DNA from: Myxococcaceae bacterium JPH2
GTDB lineage: Bacteria > Myxococcota > Myxococcia > Myxococcales > Myxococcaceae
Direction of reading: 5' to 3'
Assembly (NCBI GenBank): GCA_016458225.1
Contig: JAEMGR010000027.1
Coordinates: 1-48,236 of the forward strand
Length of the DNA stretch: 48,236 nucleotides
The position numbers and the translations under genes were made by a program. Below are positions 1 through 10,069 of the stretch, piece after piece (within the stretch, counting starts at the first letter, position 1; every line of letters starts with the position of its first letter). The notes under the pieces are model-generated. The model made no database searches, was not told the origin of the DNA, and saw nothing but the letters and a program-made list of their open reading frames with translations.

Positions 1-554
1 ATGGCACCGCTGGCGTTCGGGGTGAAGATGATCTCGTACTCCTCGGGTGATGCATGGAAGAAGCGGTAGATCTCCGCGCGGGCCTTCTCGTAGGCCGCCT
101 CGGCGGTGCGTGAGCCGGTGTGTGGGTTGCCGAGGATCGTCCTCTTGAGGACGTGATGATCGAACTCGACAAGGCTCTCGGGAACGAGGGCCGCGCCGAC
201 ATGGTCCAGATAGGTCTCCAGGTGGGCATCCAGGCGCGAGAACTCCGCGCGCCGCAGTGCCTCGACCTCGTCCTCCACATACTCCGGATGGTCGGCCAGG
301 AGGGCGGCCTTCATCGTGCGATAGCTCCGGAGGAGGGGCAGCTCGAATCGAGGGCTTCGTTGCGCGCCACGATGGTCCACCAACTCGGCCGCCATGGCGC
401 GGAACGCGCTCAGGGGGCCGAAGTCAGGCAGCGCTGTGACGGCGACGTTCGCCTTGCTCTCCGGGTCGACCGCGCCGCGCAGGAGCCAGGCGTTGCCTTG
501 CAGGCCGCTCCGGGTGGAGATCCTTTCAAATCTCGCGCACGAGGAACGTTTCAT
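1..554 (-). CDS. Class-V aminotransferase-fold PLP enzyme, N-terminal part (gene leaves left edge)
   Basis: An open frame on the minus strand has no stop from 554 to the window edge (184 complete codons), so only the N-terminal portion is present. About residues 105-180 read like the start of a class-V aminotransferase such as a cysteine-desulfurase or molybdenum-cofactor-sulfurase-type enzyme: a YLDHVGAAL segment, then ILGNPHTGSR, an EKARAEIYRFF helix and EYEIIFTPNASGA, where a PLP phosphate-binding loop begins. The PLP lysine would lie outside. The start is uncertain. ATG at 554 gives the longest frame, and GC-rich third positions support coding from about 530; in-frame ATGs at 395 and 314 are alternatives, and the last has a GGAG about 11 nt upstream. 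The exact substrate cannot be told from this part. Confidence 0.75.
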   Translation of the reverse strand, partial: MKRSSCARFERISTRSGLQGNAWLLRGAVDPESKANVAVTALPDFGPLSAFRAMAAELVDHRGAQRSPRFELPLLRSYRTMKAALLADHPEYVEDEVEALRRAEFSRLDAHLETYLDHVGAALVPESLVEFDHHVLKRTILGNPHTGSRTAEAAYEKARAEIYRFFHASPEEYEIIFTPNASGA

Positions 555-804
555 AGGGCTCGAAGCGCTCGGGCCCGAGGACACAGTCAGAGAACTCCCT
601 GAACGCGCTCAGCTTCATTGGGGTTCGAGTGCTGTCTTGGAGGAATGTGTTGCAGATGTATGCATGTGCGCGCTCAGACAGAGGCTGGGGGATGAGCGCG
701 CTCAGTATTGGAATGGCCTTTCCCGCGTCAGGGTCGTCTTCCAGGGCAGGTGTCACCCCATGGACATCGCGTGAGTGTTCGGATTCATCGCGGCGCCCGG
801 GCAA
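526..804 (-). CDS. Small hypothetical ORF or frame-shifted 5' piece of the next gene
   Basis: A 92-codon minus-strand frame. Its last 30 codons (from the internal Met of the MKLSAFREF segment to the stop at 526) use mainly G/C-ending codons and look coding; the first 60 are less convincing. I do not recognise the protein. It overlaps the possible ATG (554) of the downstream aminotransferase by 29 bases in another frame. It is therefore either a short translationally coupled protein or the remains of an upstream coding segment shifted out of frame. No signal peptide or transmembrane segment is evident. The rest of 555-865 shows no other supported gene. Confidence 0.3.
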   Translation of the reverse strand: MPGRRDESEHSRDVHGVTPALEDDPDAGKAIPILSALIPQPLSERAHAYICNTFLQDSTRTPMKLSAFREFSDCVLGPERFEPYETFLVREI

Positions 805-865
805 AGACGTACCGTCGACGCATGCCTGGAGATGCCTCGCTTCGCAAGTGGGCCGTGGGGGGCCT

Positions 866-2461
866 TCAGGGTGACAGGGCTTTCAGCTTCCGGGTGCTCT
901 CCGTGAGGAGCGTGGCTCGTGACTCCGTGTTGAGGGCGGGGTCCTTGGGGGCCCGCTCGACGGCGCGCGCAAAGGCCTGGCGAGCAGCGTCCTTCTGTCC
1001 CGCCGCCAGGTAGCCATCTCCCAGGCTGTCCGAGGCATTGGCCGAGGTGGGATGGAAGTGCTCCGCGAGGCGGAAGGCGAGGACGGCGCGGTCGGGCTTG
1101 GCCTGGCCGAGCAGCGCGTAACCCATCGCGACGAAGACAGACTCTTCGACGATGGGCTCCTCGGGAAGCTCTCGTTCGAGCTGCTCGATGGTGGCGACGG
1201 TCGCGTCGAACCCGTTGGCTTCGGCCTGTTCGAGAACGGTGGCCGGTGGCGGACGGGCGGGGAGGGCGGGCTCATGCGCGAAGGTGGCCCTTGGGTTGTG
1301 GGCGACGGCCTCGTTGATCCGCGTGAGGCCCGTGGCGTCTGCCTTGAGCTGGAGATCGAGGAACGCCTCGATGAGCGTGCAGGTCCAGGTGAAGCCTTCT
1401 CCGCTCAACCGTGGCGTCGTCCCCTCGGGGTTCGCGGGGAACTCCTTCCTGAAGCGCTGGTGCAGATTGCCCTTGATGAAGCTGGTGTGGAACATCTGGC
1501 CCAGCGTCACCAGGTAGCGGTCGGAGTGCCGATAGGAGCGGACCGCGCTCAAATCAATCCACGGCTGCTGTCGTCGCAAGTCGAGGATGGCGGCCTGCAT
1601 CTTTCGCGGCGCGTGGTGATACCCCTGCGTCACCGAGAGGATTCCAGGCTCGGCGGGGGGATTGGGGAACCCATAGGTGCCGTCCAGCCCCACGACGGCG
1701 GAGACGTTGGGGTTCTGCATCGCGAAGAGGATGGCCGCGCTGCCGCCCAGGCTGTGGCCAACCATGGCGAGCCGCGAGGCGTCCACGAAGGGGAGGGTTC
1801 GCACCACGGACCCCGTGAACTCGAAGTCTCGGACGGTGATGTCGACCTCGGCGGGGGTGAGGCCCAGCATGGGCTCATCGCTCGTTGGTCCCAGGGTGAG
1901 GACCGTGGCGACGACGTAGCCATGGCTGGCGAGGTACTCGGCCAACGTGGCATGCGTCGTGAGCATCGCCCCTTGTCCTCCCGTGGTGAGGACCAGCGGA
2001 AAGCGTCCCGCCGCGGCGGGCGCGTTGGCGATGGCGTTCACGGGCGTGGCGGCCAGGGCTGGGTAGGCGTCTTCCTCGCTTTGTCGATAGGCGCCACCGT
2101 CCCGCTCGGCGAGCACGGCCTCGATGCCCGCGAACTCCTTGGGCGCGCTCGCGCCTCGGAAGTACTCCTCGAAGCGGAGCGGCCGGCCCGTGGCGCGCGC
2201 GGCCGGATACCAGACGCTGATCCGCATCGGCCGGCCCTTGGTGTCCGCCGTGAAGGCCTTGCCGTAAGGACGCGTCGTGGCCCAGGCGCGGCTCGTGTCG
2301 AACCGATAGAGGACCTGATAGCCGACGGCGTAGGGCCCAGGGCGCAGGTCACCCCACAAGGGACTGGGACTGGGCGCGGCGGGGACTTCCTTGGCCGCCG
2401 CGGGCAATCCCATGCCCAGTAGCACGCACACGCTGAACGCCACGACGCTCGCACGAGTCAT
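866..2461 (-). CDS. Secreted alpha/beta hydrolase (dienelactone-hydrolase-like) with C-terminal TPR
   Basis: Predicted 531-residue exported hydrolase. The ATG at 2461 is chosen because it is followed directly by a signal peptide (hydrophobic stretch ending PAAAKE near residue 24), although the frame stays open to 2902. The alpha/beta-hydrolase core shows an oxyanion-type segment (PLVLTTGGQG), the nucleophile elbow GHSLGG with Ser237, and later a plausible His region (HSDRYLVTLGQMFHTSF). About residues 430-531 form TPR-like helices (VFVAMGYALLGQAKPDRAVLAFRLAEHF; SLGDGYLAAGQKDAARQAFARAVE). Ser-hydrolase activity on an ester or peptide is inferred; the substrate is unknown. It stands alone, with about 190 bp to the next gene upstream. 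Confidence 0.85.
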   Translation of the reverse strand: MTRASVVAFSVCVLLGMGLPAAAKEVPAAPSPSPLWGDLRPGPYAVGYQVLYRFDTSRAWATTRPYGKAFTADTKGRPMRISVWYPAARATGRPLRFEEYFRGASAPKEFAGIEAVLAERDGGAYRQSEEDAYPALAATPVNAIANAPAAAGRFPLVLTTGGQGAMLTTHATLAEYLASHGYVVATVLTLGPTSDEPMLGLTPAEVDITVRDFEFTGSVVRTLPFVDASRLAMVGHSLGGSAAILFAMQNPNVSAVVGLDGTYGFPNPPAEPGILSVTQGYHHAPRKMQAAILDLRRQQPWIDLSAVRSYRHSDRYLVTLGQMFHTSFIKGNLHQRFRKEFPANPEGTTPRLSGEGFTWTCTLIEAFLDLQLKADATGLTRINEAVAHNPRATFAHEPALPARPPPATVLEQAEANGFDATVATIEQLERELPEEPIVEESVFVAMGYALLGQAKPDRAVLAFRLAEHFHPTSANASDSLGDGYLAAGQKDAARQAFARAVERAPKDPALNTESRATLLTESTRKLKALSP

Positions 2462-2655
2462 TCCGGTCTCCCGGTCCGCCCCCCGCGGACGCCCACTCAA
2501 CACGAAGCGCGTGCGAGACGATTGCACGGCGGTGCGCTTGAACTCGGTGAGATCGCGGAGCGGTCGAGACTCGCCATCATCCAGGCACGGCGCGCGTGCC
2601 CATCCGCGCCGCCGCTTCTTGCGAGGCACGGGGCGCGGCGCCGGAGCGCAGTGCG

Positions 2656-2853
2656 TCAGAGCGCGGGCTGCTCGCGCTGCATCAAGGGCTCCACTTGTCG
2701 TTGGAGCGCCTGAAGCTGGGTGAGCTTCTCCCGCAGTTTGATGCGCATGTCGCGCGCGTCGGTGTGGAGGACCTCGTCGTGCAAGTCCTCGATGCATTCC
2801 CCCAGACACGAATGGAGGAGGTGGATCTGCTGCTGGGAGAGCTCCAGAACCAT
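2656..2853 (-). CDS. Small hypothetical protein, 65 aa, helical
   Basis: A short acidic and Gln/Leu-rich protein starting at the ATG at 2853. The sequence (MVLELSQQQIHLLHSC, then IEDLHDEVLHTDARDMRIKLREKLTQLQALQRQVE) predicts two amphipathic helices with hydrophobic residues spaced as in a coiled coil. It has two Cys (16 and 20) and no signal peptide or membrane segment. Codon third positions are G/C-rich, as in neighbouring genes. The family is not recognised; it resembles the small cytosolic helical proteins often found in myxobacteria. It lies about 195 bp upstream of the hydrolase gene on the same strand. Confidence 0.65.
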   Translation of the reverse strand: MVLELSQQQIHLLHSCLGECIEDLHDEVLHTDARDMRIKLREKLTQLQALQRQVEPLMQREQPAL

Positions 2854-2932
2854 GGGACACCTCTCGGTCAGCGAAACGACGGTGGCACTCCTCCCCCCAC
2901 ACCCCGGGGAAGAAGGTGCGAGCGCGCGCGCG

Positions 2933-3118
2933 TCAGGCTTTGAGAGGCCATGGCTGCGGCTCCTGCTGCCTGGCGCGCAGGCGATCGCGGAACACGCCCG
3001 AGCGTAGCGCGTGCGTGACGGCCACCCGGTGACCCACCGGGTGCATCCCTTCAATGTGTTGGATGAAGGACACTCGCACCCCGAGGCGCTGGCCGAAGTC
3101 CGCGCCTGTCTGGCGCAC
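2933..3118 (-). CDS. Possible small basic protein, 61 aa
   Basis: A 61-codon minus-strand frame with GTG at 3118 as the likely start and a weak GTGGAG immediately upstream. Roughly four fifths of third positions are G/C, which favours coding, and the composition is basic (HALRSGVFRDRLRARQQ near the end). The same frame stays open upstream without a Met, so it may be the tail of a decayed longer gene. No family, signal peptide or transmembrane segment is recognised. It sits downstream of the pyrophosphatase terminator in an otherwise gene-poor stretch of about 400 bp. Confidence 0.35.
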   Translation of the reverse strand: MRQTGADFGQRLGVRVSFIQHIEGMHPVGHRVAVTHALRSGVFRDRLRARQQEPQPWPLKA

Positions 3119-3208
3119 GACTCCACGGCGAGCTTCGTCCCGGTTCGCGACGAGCCGCGCCCCGCCTGCTCGAAGTCTCCGAGCGCGATGGGGCGCGGTG
3201 TTCGCGAT

Positions 3209-3234
3209 GCGGCGCCTCGGTGAGGAGGCGCCGC
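3209..3234 (-). terminator. GC-rich hairpin terminating hppA
   Basis: A perfect 10-bp inverted repeat (GCGGCGCCTC / GAGGCGCCGC) with a 6-nt loop lies 15 bp downstream of the pyrophosphatase stop codon. There is no T-run on the minus strand, so it is a factor-assisted or weak intrinsic terminator or a 3'-end stabilising hairpin. Confidence 0.6.
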
Positions 3235-3248
3235 ACCGTGTGCGACGA

Positions 3249-5327
<2,079 letters not shown>

Positions 5328-5672
5328 CCAATCCTCCAGAGCAATCCCGGGGCCCGACCTCCCCCTCTGGGGCGCTCGTACGCCGCACAGTGTGCGCGCA
5401 TGGCCTATACGGGATTTCCGAGCCATCTGGGAGCCTTCTTGACAGTTGTGGGCCGGATGACCGGCAGGCTGGGGGGCTCGGGCGCGAACCTGTGGGGTCC
5501 ACCCCTGGAAATGACCGGTTTTTGTGGGCCGCTCGCCCCCCTTTGAGCACACGCCGAGCGTGGCCCCTCCGTTGGTTGGGGGGCCTACGAAGTCGGTTGA
5601 GGCGGAAAGAGGGGCTCCTGGCGGGTACGAATCACCCCGCTGTGGCCGGGAGAGCGCGGCCTGCGCCCCGCC
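5328..5672. other. Intergenic region between hppA and the pseudokinase gene
   Basis: About 345 bp without a supported gene. It should hold the hppA promoter near its left end; I could not place -35/-10 boxes with confidence. An imperfect GGCCCC/GGGGCC hairpin at 5562-5585 and a GCCCCGC/GCGGGGC hairpin at 5665-5685, which overlaps the kinase-like gene's stop codon, may end that transcript. Confidence 0.5.
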
Positions 5673-6677
5673 TCAGGAGCGGGGCAGGAGGCGCGCGAGT
5701 GCCTTCCGGATTCTCGAGACCGCGTGTGGGGGCGGTTCGACCGCGACGTGCTGCTGCTGCTTGGGGCCAGACGCGAGGAGTTCTCTGCGCGCCTGCTGGA
5801 GGTCCGCCGCGGACAGCGAGGGCTTCTGGGATTGCAGCCACGCCGACAGGGCCTGTGCCAGGGCCTCGGCGCTCGCGTAGCGGGCGGCCGGGTCGGCTCG
5901 CAGCGCGCGATGGAGAATCTTCGCGAGCGGGGCATCCAGGGTGGGCACGTGCGTGGTCGCTGGGATCAGTTGGTCGTTCAACGCGGAGGCGAACATCGCG
6001 GCCTCATGATCCTCCGGAAAGGGACTCCGGTTGCACAACAGGCGGTACAGCACCAGGCCCGCGACGTAGACATCCGAGCGCGCATCCAGGGCTTGGCCTC
6101 GGATCTGCTCGGGCGAGAAGAACACCCGCTTGCCACGGAGGACGCCAAAGGCGTGAGGCGGCGGCACCCGGTCCGTGCCGAATCCGTCGACCTTCACCTC
6201 TCCTGACGGCGTGAGATAGACCGTCGCGGGGGATAGGTTGTCGTGGGTGAATCCCAGTGACTCACCTTGCGCGCCACGCAAGGTGTGCGCGAAGTGCAGG
6301 GCACGGCACACGTCGACGAGGATGCTCGCGGCGATGGTTGGGGGAAGCTCTCGATGTCCGTGCCGCTTGGCGATGCCCTGGACGCGGAGCAAGTTCAGCG
6401 CATCCAATGCTTCCGATACCAGGAAGTGCTCCCCGTCGACGCTCCCGAACTCAAACACCCGCACGATGTGGTCGTGCTGGAGCCGCATCGCGAGCTGCGC
6501 ACCCTGGCGATATGTCTCCAGCCAGGCGCCGTCAGTGCTCCACTCGGAGAAGATCCGGAGGAGCGCGATGGGGCGTGTCCCCTCCGGCGCCTCCGTGTCG
6601 AGTGCCCGGTAGAGCACGCCAGGCAATTCGACTCCGAGTCGCTCCAGAAGTTCGAACCTGCCGAATCGGGTCGTCAT
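5673..6677 (-). CDS. Serine/threonine-protein-kinase fold, predicted catalytically dead (pseudokinase)
   Basis: A 334-residue protein beginning MTTRFGRFELLERLG, as bacterial Pkn kinases do, and keeping the overall kinase layout: an N-lobe, a helix with VDVCRALHFAHTL, an activation-loop SPEQIRGQALDARSDVYVAGLVLYRLL block (the usual SPEQ...D..SDV.S.G motif) and a C-lobe ending near residue 290. All catalytic signatures are altered. The glycine loop is degenerate (G15...G20), the VAIK Lys is Leu40, HRD is HDN (145-147, catalytic Asp to Asn), the following LKPxN is LSPAT, and DFG is GFG (165-167). Phosphotransfer is therefore unlikely. The C-terminal tail (about 290-334) is basic, with no transmembrane helix or sensor domain. 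A longer start at 6716 lacks a ribosome site. A scaffold or allosteric role is inferred. Confidence 0.85.
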   Translation of the reverse strand: MTTRFGRFELLERLGVELPGVLYRALDTEAPEGTRPIALLRIFSEWSTDGAWLETYRQGAQLAMRLQHDHIVRVFEFGSVDGEHFLVSEALDALNLLRVQGIAKRHGHRELPPTIAASILVDVCRALHFAHTLRGAQGESLGFTHDNLSPATVYLTPSGEVKVDGFGTDRVPPPHAFGVLRGKRVFFSPEQIRGQALDARSDVYVAGLVLYRLLCNRSPFPEDHEAAMFASALNDQLIPATTHVPTLDAPLAKILHRALRADPAARYASAEALAQALSAWLQSQKPSLSAADLQQARRELLASGPKQQQHVAVEPPPHAVSRIRKALARLLPRS

Positions 6678-6750
6678 GCGAAGGCCAATCTGACCCGATG
6701 CAGGAATGCATGGCAAATGCGTGCGCAGCGGGTGACGGCGCCACGCCGGG

Positions 6751-7707
6751 CTACAGCGTGGAGCTGTTGGTCCGGACCTGCTGCTGAATCCAGGAGATGT
6801 AATTGGAGACGCGTGTGTAGATGCCGGGGAGGTTTGCTCGCGCGCAGCCGACGCCGAAGCTGGTGATGCCTTGCAGGACGTAGTTGCTCCCGGACTTCGA
6901 ACTCAGGGGACCTCCGCTGTCACCTTGGCAGGAGTCCTTTCCCCCTTGTGCGTAGCCGGCTCCGAGCATCGCGGTGTCGTCGATGTGAATGCCTTGCGTG
7001 CTGTAGCCCGCGTTGAGGGTTGCGTAGCTGACCACCGGGACGGCCACCTGCATCAGGAGGGATGAAGTCGAGGTCCCGCCTTCGCGCGTCAGGCCCCAAC
7101 CCGCGGCCAGCATGGTCGCGCCGACCGCAGGACGCTCCCCCGATGCCGGAAGGCAGATGGGGCCGACCACGGGGCCGGACGAGGTGCCGGTCTCGGGGCG
7201 GATTCCGGAGGAGCGGCCACACGTGCCGATGGGCGTCTTGACGAACTTGATGGGCTTCTCGAGCTTGAGGATGGCGACGTCGTTCAGGGCCGTGTCCGGG
7301 TTGTACTGCGGATGTGGAATCGCGCGCGTAACGCGGACATTGACTTGCGTGGACGAGGGGCTGTCCAGGTTGTGTGCGCCCGCGACCGCGATGACATCGC
7401 TGCCTCCATCCGCGATGCAGTGCGCCGCCGTCACGACGATGTCGCTCTGCTCCTTGGCGCCGACGCGGATCAACGAGCCGCCACAGAAGTGGCGCCCCCC
7501 AGACTGCAAGCTGATGATCCACGGGAAGGAGTTCGGGCGAGCCTCGACGCCTCCCACAATCTCCTGTCCCAGCGTTTCCACCTCGGTGCTCGGCTCCGAC
7601 TCCATCCCCGTTCCGCCACAGCCCAGCAGACCCACCGCGACAATCCAGCCACTGACGAAGCGCAAAGCGCCCTCCCATTTCGAGCTGCCCAGCTCTTCGC
7701 AAGTCAT
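6751..7707 (-). CDS. Trypsin-like serine protease, lipoprotein (family S1)
   Basis: A 318-residue protein. The N-terminus has a hydrophobic segment ending in a lipobox (LLGC, Cys30), so the protein is probably anchored to a membrane. The chymotrypsin-fold domain starts at IVGG (50-53) and carries the full triad: His96 in TAAHC, Asp143 in NDVAILKL and Ser264 in GDSGGP. Asp258, six residues before Ser264, occupies the S1-pocket position of trypsin, so Arg/Lys specificity is expected. Paired cysteines support disulfides. The residue before IVGG is Glu49, not Arg/Lys, so activation would need a protease other than trypsin. ATG at 7707 is chosen so that the signal peptide is near the N-terminus; the frame stays open to 7782. 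It is divergent from the desaturase gene. Confidence 0.92.
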   Translation of the reverse strand: MTCEELGSSKWEGALRFVSGWIVAVGLLGCGGTGMESEPSTEVETLGQEIVGGVEARPNSFPWIISLQSGGRHFCGGSLIRVGAKEQSDIVVTAAHCIADGGSDVIAVAGAHNLDSPSSTQVNVRVTRAIPHPQYNPDTALNDVAILKLEKPIKFVKTPIGTCGRSSGIRPETGTSSGPVVGPICLPASGERPAVGATMLAAGWGLTREGGTSTSSLLMQVAVPVVSYATLNAGYSTQGIHIDDTAMLGAGYAQGGKDSCQGDSGGPLSSKSGSNYVLQGITSFGVGCARANLPGIYTRVSNYISWIQQQVRTNSSTL

Positions 7708-7776
7708 GTGCCACGCGCTCAGGCCCGCGGGCCGTCGAGGAGCGCCAGCGTCGCCACGTCGACGGAGGGGCTCGTG

Positions 7777-7818
7777 TGACACGTCACGAGGCCCGAGCCG
7801 CTGCTGCGTGACACGTCA
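7777..7818. promoter_or_regulatory. Two copies of TGACACGTCA, 32 bp apart, in a divergent promoter region
   Basis: TGACACGTCA (a TGAC-NN-GTCA dyad) occurs at 7777-7786 and again at 7809-7818. Both copies are in the same orientation and three helical turns apart. They lie between the divergent protease and desaturase genes, 70-110 bp upstream of the protease start. The arrangement is what a dimeric repressor or activator would bind; the regulator is unknown. Confidence 0.45.
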
Positions 7819-7987
7819 GGTGAATGCGAATCGAGCGCGGCGCACAGGAGGGTGTGTCCACGGCGGCGACGGCGCGCCGTGAACCGCGTTGTCAGTGCAT
7901 GGGCTGACTTCCGCCAAGTGCCTGGAATCTGGCGCGCGATTCATTGGCAGGGCCCTTGCGATGGGCCGGCTCCGAAAGGGGCGAGTC

Positions 7988-9574
7988 ATGGACGCGGACA
8001 GCACGCGGTGGGGTGTGGCGCGATGGGATGCAGGCAAGGTGTTGCGGTGGGTGGGACTCCATGTGGGGGCCGCGGTGGGGGGCGCGCTGTTCTTCTCCTG
8101 GAGCGCGGTGGCTGTGTTCGCCGTGTTGACGGTCGTGATGTTGGGCTTGGGCGTGTCGGTGGGGATTCATCGCGGCCTCATTCATCGGGCCTTCCGTGCG
8201 CCGCTCGCGGTGGAGCGCGCACTGGGGCTGCTCGGCACCCTGGCGGGACTGGGTGGAGTCATCGGCATGAGCCGCGTGCACCACATGCGCGACTTTCATC
8301 AGAATCAACCCGAGGCCGATTGCCCCGCGTATTTCGGCTACCGCGATGGCTTCGCGAGCGCGATGGCGCATGCACTCTTCCGCACGTGGGAGGCGAAGCA
8401 ACCGGGGCGCTATCCCGCCGTCGAGCCAGGAGTCGCGAACGATGTGTTCTTCGTCGCGCTGGAGCGGCTGGGGCTCTGGCTTCAGGTACCGCTCGCGCTC
8501 GCTCTGTACGCACTGGGAGGCCCCGCGTGGGTGGCATGGGGTGTGTTCATGCGGCTGGCGCTCACGCAGGACGGCTTCTGGGGTGTTCACTACGTGAGCC
8601 ACGTCGAAGGGGCGCAACCTCACGAGCTTCCGGGTTGCGCGGAGCAGGGGCGCAACGCGGGCTGGCTTGCCCTGGTGAGCCTGGGCGAGTCCTGGCACAA
8701 CAATCACCATGCCCGTCCCAGCTCGGCGCGGATGGGCTGGAGCTGGCGCCAGCCGGATCCCGGCTGGTGGATGATTCGAGGGCTCGCCGCGCTGGGGCTC
8801 GTCTGGGATGTCCAGACACCGGAGAACGTGCCGTTGCGTCCCGGCGTGCGCGTCGCTCGGTCCGCGCGCTACTCCCCGCGGAGCGCGATGACGGGGTCCA
8901 CGTGGGGGGCGCGACGCGCGGGCAGCCAGGTGGCGAGCAGGGCCACCGCGCTGAGCAACAGGGCCACGCCCGCGAAGGTCCATGATGGGTCCAGTGGCGC
9001 CACGCCATACAGAAGTGGCGAGAGCATCCGCGACAACGCCCGGGTGAGGGGCCACGAGAGTCCCAGGCCCAGCGCCCCGCCCGGGGTCGACAGTCGCAGT
9101 CCTTGTCTCAGCATGCGCTGGAGCACCTCGCCCGGTGTCGCGCCCAGCGCGATGCGGATTCCCAGCTCGCGCGTGCGCTGCACCACCGAGAAGGCGATGC
9201 CCCCGGCGATGCCGAGCGCCGCCAGCAGCAAAGCCGCTCCGGCGAACAGCCCCATCCGCGACGCGGAGAGTCGCGTCGAGCCGAATGAGTCGTTCACCTC
9301 CCGCGCGAGCGGCATCACGTCCAGGAACTGCGCCAGGAGTCGCTGGCGCCTCGCGCCCAGGGCCGCGCGGATGGCCACCTCCCGTCCTCGGGAGACCGCG
9401 CGAGCAGCAGGTTCGCCACGCTCGAACAGGCCACGAGCAGCACGAACCCCACGGCGCCCAGCAGCAGTCGGAGCGTGCCGCGCACGTCGCCCACCGTTCG
9501 CTCGACGACCGACTTCAACGAGCTGGCCCAGCCCACCTCGCGGGATCGCTCCGGATGGGCCTCCGCGCGAGTGA
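7988..9574 (+). CDS. Membrane fatty-acid (acyl-CoA-type) desaturase with run-on C-terminus
   Basis: The first about 290 residues form a membrane desaturase with several hydrophobic segments and diiron histidine boxes: HRGLIH (HX4H), RVHHMRDFH (box 2, whose first His is replaced) and the strong third box HNNHH in [17 protein letters not shown] at 7988 is preceded by AAGGGG; an earlier in-frame start at 7889 is less likely. After the usual end of the family (around 8866, near [14 protein letters not shown]) no stop appears. The frame runs about 235 further codons antisense to the permease pseudogene and stops at 9574, giving 528 aa instead of about 300. The extension looks like shadow coding, so a lost stop or a sequencing error is likely. 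Fatty-acid desaturation in the cytoplasmic membrane is inferred from the family. Confidence 0.75.
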   Translation: MDADSTRWGVARWDAGKVLRWVGLHVGAAVGGALFFSWSAVAVFAVLTVVMLGLGVSVGIHRGLIHRAFRAPLAVERALGLLGTLAGLGGVIGMSRVHHMRDFHQNQPEADCPAYFGYRDGFASAMAHALFRTWEAKQPGRYPAVEPGVANDVFFVALERLGLWLQVPLALALYALGGPAWVAWGVFMRLALTQDGFWGVHYVSHVEGAQPHELPGCAEQGRNAGWLALVSLGESWHNNHHARPSSARMGWSWRQPDPGWWMIRGLAALGLVWDVQTPENVPLRPGVRVARSARYSPRSAMTGSTWGARRAGSQVASRATALSNRATPAKVHDGSSGATPYRSGESIRDNARVRGHESPRPSAPPGVDSRSPCLSMRWSTSPGVAPSAMRIPSSRVRCTTEKAMPPAMPSAASSKAAPANSPIRDAESRVEPNESFTSRASGITSRNCARSRWRLAPRAARMATSRPRETARAAGSPRSNRPRAARTPRRPAAVGACRARRPPFARRPTSTSWPSPPRGIAPDGPPRE

Positions 9575-9827
9575 TGTCTGGCTTCAGACGTCCCAGGACC
9601 GACAGGTAGCGCGCGCCACGGTAGGTCTCGGTGAAGTGCTCGGCTGGCGGCGCCAGGGGGATGAAGACATCCGTGCTCGCGGGATAGACGCCGTCGGCGG
9701 GGAGACTGAAGACCGCGCTGTTGGCGCCAATTCCAAGCGCGAGCGCCAGCACCGCCATGAGCGTGAAGCCTGGGCTGTTGCGCAGCGCCCGCAGCGCATA
9801 CCGCACGTCTTGTAAGCGGGGCTCCAT
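8869..9827 (-). pseudogene. Decayed MacB/ADOP-type ABC-transporter permease
   Basis: Two frames together resemble an ADOP-type permease (normally about 800 aa). The N-terminal part from 9827 reads [20 protein letters not shown] with the transmembrane segment [22 protein letters not shown] large internal portion is missing, and sequence resumes with [16 protein letters not shown] and the next membrane helix ending [11 protein letters not shown]. Near 9389-9393 the frame shifts: the expected continuation ([23 protein letters not shown]) lies in the other frame and runs to the normal C-terminal FtsX-like block ([16 protein letters not shown]...[17 protein letters not shown]) and stop at 8869. 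The internal deletion plus the frameshift indicate a pseudogene. It is convergent with and overlapped by the desaturase frame. Confidence 0.8.
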
Positions 9828-10069
9828 GGGGCTTCGTGCGCGAAGCAAACCTCCTGCGCGTGGAGAGTGGAACGCCAATGGCGCGGAATCACGCGGCCTG
9901 TCGGGCTGGCTGTGTTCGAGTGCGCGACGCGCGATCCCAAGACCGAACGCGCGTGGGCCACGGCACCGTCCCTTCGCGCGGCGCCGTCGGGGCTCGTGGA
10001 CTCGACAGCGCCGGGGGCCTCGCGCGGATGAAGCGTTGACTCCGTGCGGGTGATGGGGGACGGGGAGGG

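Noticed and set aside
1052-2422. 456-codon plus-strand frame
   Set aside because: Antisense to the alpha/beta hydrolase, whose motifs and signal peptide are clear; no domain in this frame.
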